Made by a program: the position numbers and the translations under genes
Assembly (NCBI RefSeq): GCF_000023865.1
Contig: NC_013159.1
Coordinates: forward strand, 2,506,001 to 2,570,000
Length of the DNA: 64,000 nt
Reading direction: 5' to 3'
Source of the DNA: Saccharomonospora viridis DSM 43017
GTDB taxonomy: Bacteria; Actinomycetota; Actinomycetes; Mycobacteriales; Pseudonocardiaceae
Part shown: in pieces, positions 61,190 to 64,000 of the stretch
How positions within the stretch are numbered: the stretch's first letter is position 1
Layout of the letters: the number at the start of each line of letters is the position of its first letter
Notes under the pieces: model-generated
The model's database searches: none
Seen by the model: the letters and a program-made list of their open reading frames with translations, nothing else
What the model was told of the DNA's origin: nothing

Positions 61190-61945
61190 GCGGTCTACTT
61201 CATACCGAACCCCCATGCACAGGAGGAATTCCGGGCCCGGTTCGATTGGGGCCTGGTCGGCACCAAGGTCCTAGCCGGCATGTCCGATGCGGTTGCCGTG
61301 GTTCGCCGTGTTGTCCTTCACCACCGCGCTGATCGTCGTGGTCGACAGGGGGATCGAGGTTCTTCCCCTTCCGCTCGAGGGACGAACGGGCAGAGCGGTT
61401 CGCGCAGAAACGCGACGCCGTGCTCGCGGTCGGCAGGTCGGTGGCCCAGCCGGGACAGATCAGTCTGTCCGCCGCGTCCCTCCGCGCCGCTGGTCCTGTC
61501 GCGAAGCTCGTCCTGCCGTCGCCGGACGGCTCGACCATCGTGCATGCGATCACCGAGACCGGCGTGACGGTGATCGGCGTCAGCCTACGCAACGTCGCCG
61601 CCGCTGATTGGACCGTGCGCCGTCTCGCCACGAAGCCCGGGGCGTCGGTGTCGGCCATCGCCGCTGGTGAGCGTTGGCCGGGCGGCTCGTTGCGTCCCGC
61701 CGTCGAGGACCTGTGAGATGCTGGTGCTTACCGCCACCCTCGATGATCGGGGCTTCGGTCCGTTGTCTCCTGAGGTGCTCTCCGCGGCCACCGCTTACCG
61801 TGAGGTCACCGCCGATCTCACCGCAAGTGTGGGCGGACAGGAACTCATCAACTGGGACTGTGCCAACGACATCGAGGTCGCTGCGGAGGTGGACGCGAGC
61901 ACCGCAATGCCTGTTCTGCAGGGCGAGAGCTTCCCGGCAGCCTGA
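61190..61945 (+). pseudogene. comB: 2-phosphosulfolactate phosphatase (ComB-family) pseudogene, at least three frameshifts
   Basis: Successive frames give one ComB-like protein: HAQEEFRARFDWGLVGTKVLAG..SDAVAVV (about 61218-61310), then VLSFTTALIVVVDRGIEVLPLP (61308-61375), then RDERAERFAQKRDAVLAVGRS through LVLPSPDGSTIVHAI, VIGVSLRN and IAAGERWPGGSLRPAVEDL (61370-61716), then LDDRGFGPLSPEVLSAATAYREV to VAAEVDASTAMPVLQGESF (61730-61945). Each switch needs a frameshift. The family hydrolyses 2-phosphosulfolactate in coenzyme M synthesis of archaea and occurs widely in bacteria with unclear role. This copy is dead. Confidence 0.8.
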
Positions 61946-62068
61946 TCGGTGGGATCACGTCCACGCCCGTCCAGCGCATTCCGTGAACGCAGCGTCTGGC
62001 CGCGCATGGCCCGATCCCTGCCGCGTATCGCCACAGCCGGCGACAACTGATCACCTGCCGGATGAGTG

Positions 62069-62300
62069 CATCCCATCTGACCCGGCGTAGCCCGGTCACG
62101 CTGTGTCAAGGGACAGGGCAACTTCCTCGTTGACCGGCGGCTGACGTCGCCGGGCTTGCCCCCTTGGCGCGGCGTGATAACCCTCGGGGGCAGCCGGGTG
62201 GGACACCTACCGGACCACCAACGAACCGAAACATGCGTGCACGACCCCGGCCATCCTGGAGATCTGCCCGCCCGGCGATGACATCCTCTTCTCCCCTTGA
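62069..62300. repeat. Structured direct repeat, copy 1
   Basis: About 230 bp shared with 63644-63875 in the same orientation, beginning CATCCC-TCTGACC-GGCGTAGCCC and ending near CTCTTCT-CCCTT, with frequent single-base differences. Inside, GGCGTAGCCC-GTCACGCTGTGTCAAGGG faces TTGCCCCCTTG-CGCGGCGTGAT as an inverted repeat. This copy is the more degenerate. A minus-strand open frame in both copies is similar but Arg/Gly/Pro-rich and probably not protein. Confidence 0.7.
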
Positions 62301-62353
62301 AAAACAAGAGAAGAAAGTTTGAACACACACTCCGCGCGGTGTGGTTGTCAGAC

Positions 62354-62850
62354 TTACCGCTGCGGGATGAGCCGAGTCAGTTCGCTGATGATGGCATCAG
62401 GGTGGTGCGCGGCGAGGCGTTCGTGTTTGCCGGGTTTGTTGGCATAAGCCACCACTGGTGTGCCAGCAGCACGTGCGGCGTGGATATCGGTGACGGAGTC
62501 ACCGACCATCAGACATTCGCCGGGGCGTGTGCCATGAGTGGTATGGCCTGCTGCAGTAGATGTGGATTCGGCTTCAGTCTCGTGATGTCGGCGGCGGTTC
62601 GTGCTGACACGCCAGCGACGTAGTGGTCCAGCCCAGCCTGGCGTAGATAGGTTTCGATTGCGACGGTGGAGTTGTTGCTGACGATCGTGACAATCCTGCC
62701 TTCGCTGGTGAGGTAGTCCAGCACCGCAGGAAGCCCCGGGGCCTGTGGAGCTTGGCTGACCGCTTCCACTCCCGCGCCACGCTCGTCCACAAGCTGTCGA
62801 ACCACATCCGCGACTGCTTGACGTAATGCGACGCCATCGTCTCGTCATCA
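62354..62850 (-). pseudogene. HAD-family phosphatase pseudogene (frameshifted)
   Basis: One frame reads GVALRQAVADVVRQLVDERGAG, then APGLPAVLDYLTSEGRIVTIVSNNSTVAIETYLRQAGLD (motif II SNNS), VAGVSARTAADITRLKPNPHLLQQAI (lysine motif) and stops at 62509. The next frame continues RPGECLMVGDSVTDIHAARAAGTPVVAYANKPGKHERL (motif IV GDSVTD) to the stop at 62354. The shift lies near 62515-62525. The N-terminal DxDGT motif I is missing. A further coding-like piece upstream in yet another frame (EVPFGYRRVKLNGTPTSVWDL, 62850-62994) is of unknown family. Confidence 0.75.
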
Positions 62851-63001
62851 GCATCGACACTGTGGTGGAACAACACCGTGTCCTCGCCCATCAAGTCCCA
62901 AACCGACGTGGGCGTGCCGTTCAGCTTCACCCTCCTATAACCGAAGGGCACCTCAGAATTCTTGATCAGACAAAGCATGAACAACGGCACCACGCATTCC
63001 C

Positions 63002-63172
63002 GCCATCGCGGCTGGAGCCGACGTCAAGGTGCTACAGCTCATGCTCGGTCATGCTGACGCGGCGATGACCCTCAACATCTACGGGCACCTGTTCCCCGAT
63101 CGCCTCGACGACGTGGCCGGCACGCTCGACGCCCGGCGACGGGAGACGTTGGCGAAGCGATCGATGGCGTGA
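63002..63172 (+). pseudogene. Tyrosine recombinase (phage-type integrase) C-terminal remnant
   Basis: The frame reads AIAAGADVKVLQLMLGHADAAMTLNIYGHLFPDRLDDV then GTLDARRRETLAKRSMA and a stop at 63172. LGHADAAMTLNIYGHLF carries the conserved His and the tyrosine nucleophile of the C-terminal catalytic domain. Only about 55 residues remain. The fragment ends 102 bp from a tRNA-like 3' end, the normal position of an integrase next to its attachment site. Confidence 0.85.
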
Positions 63173-63240
63173 CGTTCGGCGACCCAATGTGACATGAATG
63201 TGTCATGCTCCGGCCTGCGCACGTGTCCGGAGACGACCAA

Positions 63241-63268
63241 GGGGCCGTCTACCTGCGTGGACGGCCCC
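63241..63268. terminator. Hairpin terminator between integrase remnant and tRNA-like att site
   Basis: GGGGCCGTC and GACGGCCCC form a perfect 9-bp stem with a 10-nt loop, followed by TGTTCTGT, a T-rich tail on the plus strand; it would also stop transcripts leaving the tRNA gene on the minus strand. Confidence 0.75.
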
Positions 63269-63274
63269 TGTTCT

Positions 63275-63312
63275 GTCGGGCTGACAGGATTTGAACCTGC
63301 GACCCCTTGACC
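63275..63312 (-). other. 3' portion of a tRNA-Pro-like gene, probable attachment site (att)
   Basis: On the minus strand this reads TCAAGGGGTCGCAGG-TTCAAAT-CCTGTCAGCCCGAC, the end of an anticodon stem, variable region, T-arm (GCAGG/CCTGT around TTCAAAT) and acceptor 3' strand, best matching tRNA-Pro in my memory. Going upstream (beyond 63313) the match to a tRNA stops: no anticodon loop, D-arm or 5' acceptor strand follows. A truncated tRNA 3' end beside an integrase remnant is the hallmark of an att scar. Confidence 0.65.
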
Positions 63313-63643
63313 TTATCCGGCGGACTGACTACCAGTGCCAACGATCAACGAACCACCGCTCACCTCGGGCGACGTGGTTGACACTCCTCGTCGTTTGTGG
63401 TCCTCTGCCGCTCGCATGTTGGGCGAATGTTGGTCGGCTTGAGAACACAGGGCTGGCTGCTACCACCTGCGACACCCGCCTCCGGAGGGCGCTTCAACCG
63501 TGGCTGTGATCTCGGCCGTTGGTGTTGACCTGCGGTAATGGGCTGGCTGTCGCTGTCGTCGTTTGTCATGATCTTCGGTCACTGATCGCGCGCATGTGCC
63601 CCGTACGTGCCCCGTGCCCACGCACGTGGGTGGCTTGGTGTTC
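63313..63643. other. Gene-free stretch inside the element scar
   Basis: No gene is supported. A short hairpin-like CCGCCTCCGGAGGGCG occurs near 63477, and a similar word near 61117. Repeated GTGCCCC words occur at 63596-63620, just before repeat copy 2. Confidence 0.4.
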
Positions 63644-63875
63644 CATCCCGTCTGACCTGGCGTAGCCCGATCACGCTGTGTCAAGGGGGCAACCTTCCTC
63701 GCTGACCGGCGGCCGACGTTGCCAGGCTTGCCCCCTTGACGCGGCGTGATAGCCCTCGGGGAGGTCGGACGGGATGGAACACCAACCGGACCACCACCGA
63801 ACCGCAACGTCCGTGCATGACCCCGGCCATCCCGGAGACCTGCCCGCCCGGCGAGGGCATCTCTTCTTCCCTTCA
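63644..63875. repeat. Structured direct repeat, copy 2
   Basis: Same unit as 62069-62300, 1575 bp away in direct orientation. Here the internal inverted repeat is better kept: AGCCCGATCACGCTGTGTCA followed by AGGGGGCAA (63664-63692) against TTGCCCCCTTGACGCGGCGT followed by GATAGCCC (63728-63755), enough for a stable RNA or cruciform stem of about 27 bp with mismatches. Confidence 0.72.
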
Positions 63876-64000
63876 CGGCGGCCCCGCCGTGGTTCCCGGA
63901 CCGCCTGCCTTCCGCTTCGGGTCCGCGTGCGGGACGCCGGGACCGGCGCCAGCCGCACGCCCGGCGGCCCGCTGGCGCGGACCCACAGACAGCAGGCAGG

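Noticed and set aside
61795-62328. Protein-coding gene on the minus strand in the repeats (also 63460-63876)
   Set aside because: The frames are similar only because the DNA is repeated; composition is Arg/Gly/Pro-rich, substitutions are not codon-like, and the inverted repeat explains the conservation better.
1-64000. Biosynthetic gene cluster, rRNA operon, full-length insertion sequence or CRISPR-Cas system
   Set aside because: No polyketide, peptide or terpene synthase, rRNA, intact transposase or Cas protein is visible; the only recombinase is the C-terminal remnant at 63002.

Overview
The window is high-GC actinobacterial DNA. WXG100/EspC-type type VII secretion genes, GTG starts, strong GGAGG-type ribosome binding sites, a type VII polymorphic toxin and many DHA2 exporters paired with TetR regulators fit the Pseudonocardiaceae; a Saccharomonospora/Amycolatopsis-like genome is my best guess, inferred from gene content and not tested.

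Layout. 0.6-3.3 kb: a small hypothetical protein, a GAF-domain histidine kinase with a degenerate ATP-binding domain, and a PASTA lipoprotein, all on the minus strand. 3.4-10.2 kb: osmoprotectant and amino-acid genes, namely a betaine-aldehyde-dehydrogenase-like enzyme divergent from a BetT-type BCCT transporter, and a PucR regulator divergent from a DadA-like FAD oxidoreductase. 10.4-19.4 kb: a small conserved protein, a decayed arylsulfotransferase gene, an MDR quinone oxidoreductase, a GlsB-type membrane protein, an acyltransferase-SGNH protein, threonine ammonia-lyase (ilvA), and a TetR/DHA2-exporter pair with an operator between them. 19.9-23.0 kb: a Ser/Thr kinase whose membrane domain lies in another frame, and hisS.

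23.2-29.9 kb is a sugar locus: a solute-binding lipoprotein and two permeases divergent from a LacI regulator and a GH3 glycosidase, with matching palindromes in the shared promoter region and no ATPase gene. 30.1-32.8 kb is metQ-metN-metI. 32.8-39.8 kb is a five-gene type VII polymorphic toxin operon: YbaB-like protein, EspC-like protein, 1465-residue toxin, Imm49 immunity protein and a YezG/DUF600 protein. 40.1-45.7 kb holds an acyl-CoA thioesterase, a VapBC-type toxin-antitoxin pair with its palindrome, a PLP aminotransferase, an RpiR regulator and an APC permease. 46.0-47.7 kb encodes a COG3044-type ATPase.

48.2-52.3 kb is an eroding acyl-CoA catabolic island: an acyl-CoA dehydrogenase remnant, an apparently intact alpha-methylacyl-CoA racemase, a TetR regulator, a CoA-transferase remnant and a damaged enoyl-CoA hydratase. 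Two copies of a 28-bp AT-rich motif sit beside the remnants. 52.7-60.9 kb carries two alpha/beta hydrolases, remnants of a methyltransferase and a Nudix hydrolase, an MFS-SDR operon with a TetR regulator, an orphan YezG/DUF600 protein and an unknown protein. 61.2-64.0 kb is a graveyard: a multiply frameshifted 2-phosphosulfolactate phosphatase, a frameshifted HAD phosphatase, the C-terminus of a tyrosine recombinase, a terminator, the 3' part of a tRNA-Pro-like gene (a probable attachment site), and two direct copies of a structured repeat of about 230 bp. Intact functional modules therefore alternate with decaying genes, and the right end looks like the scar of an integrated element.
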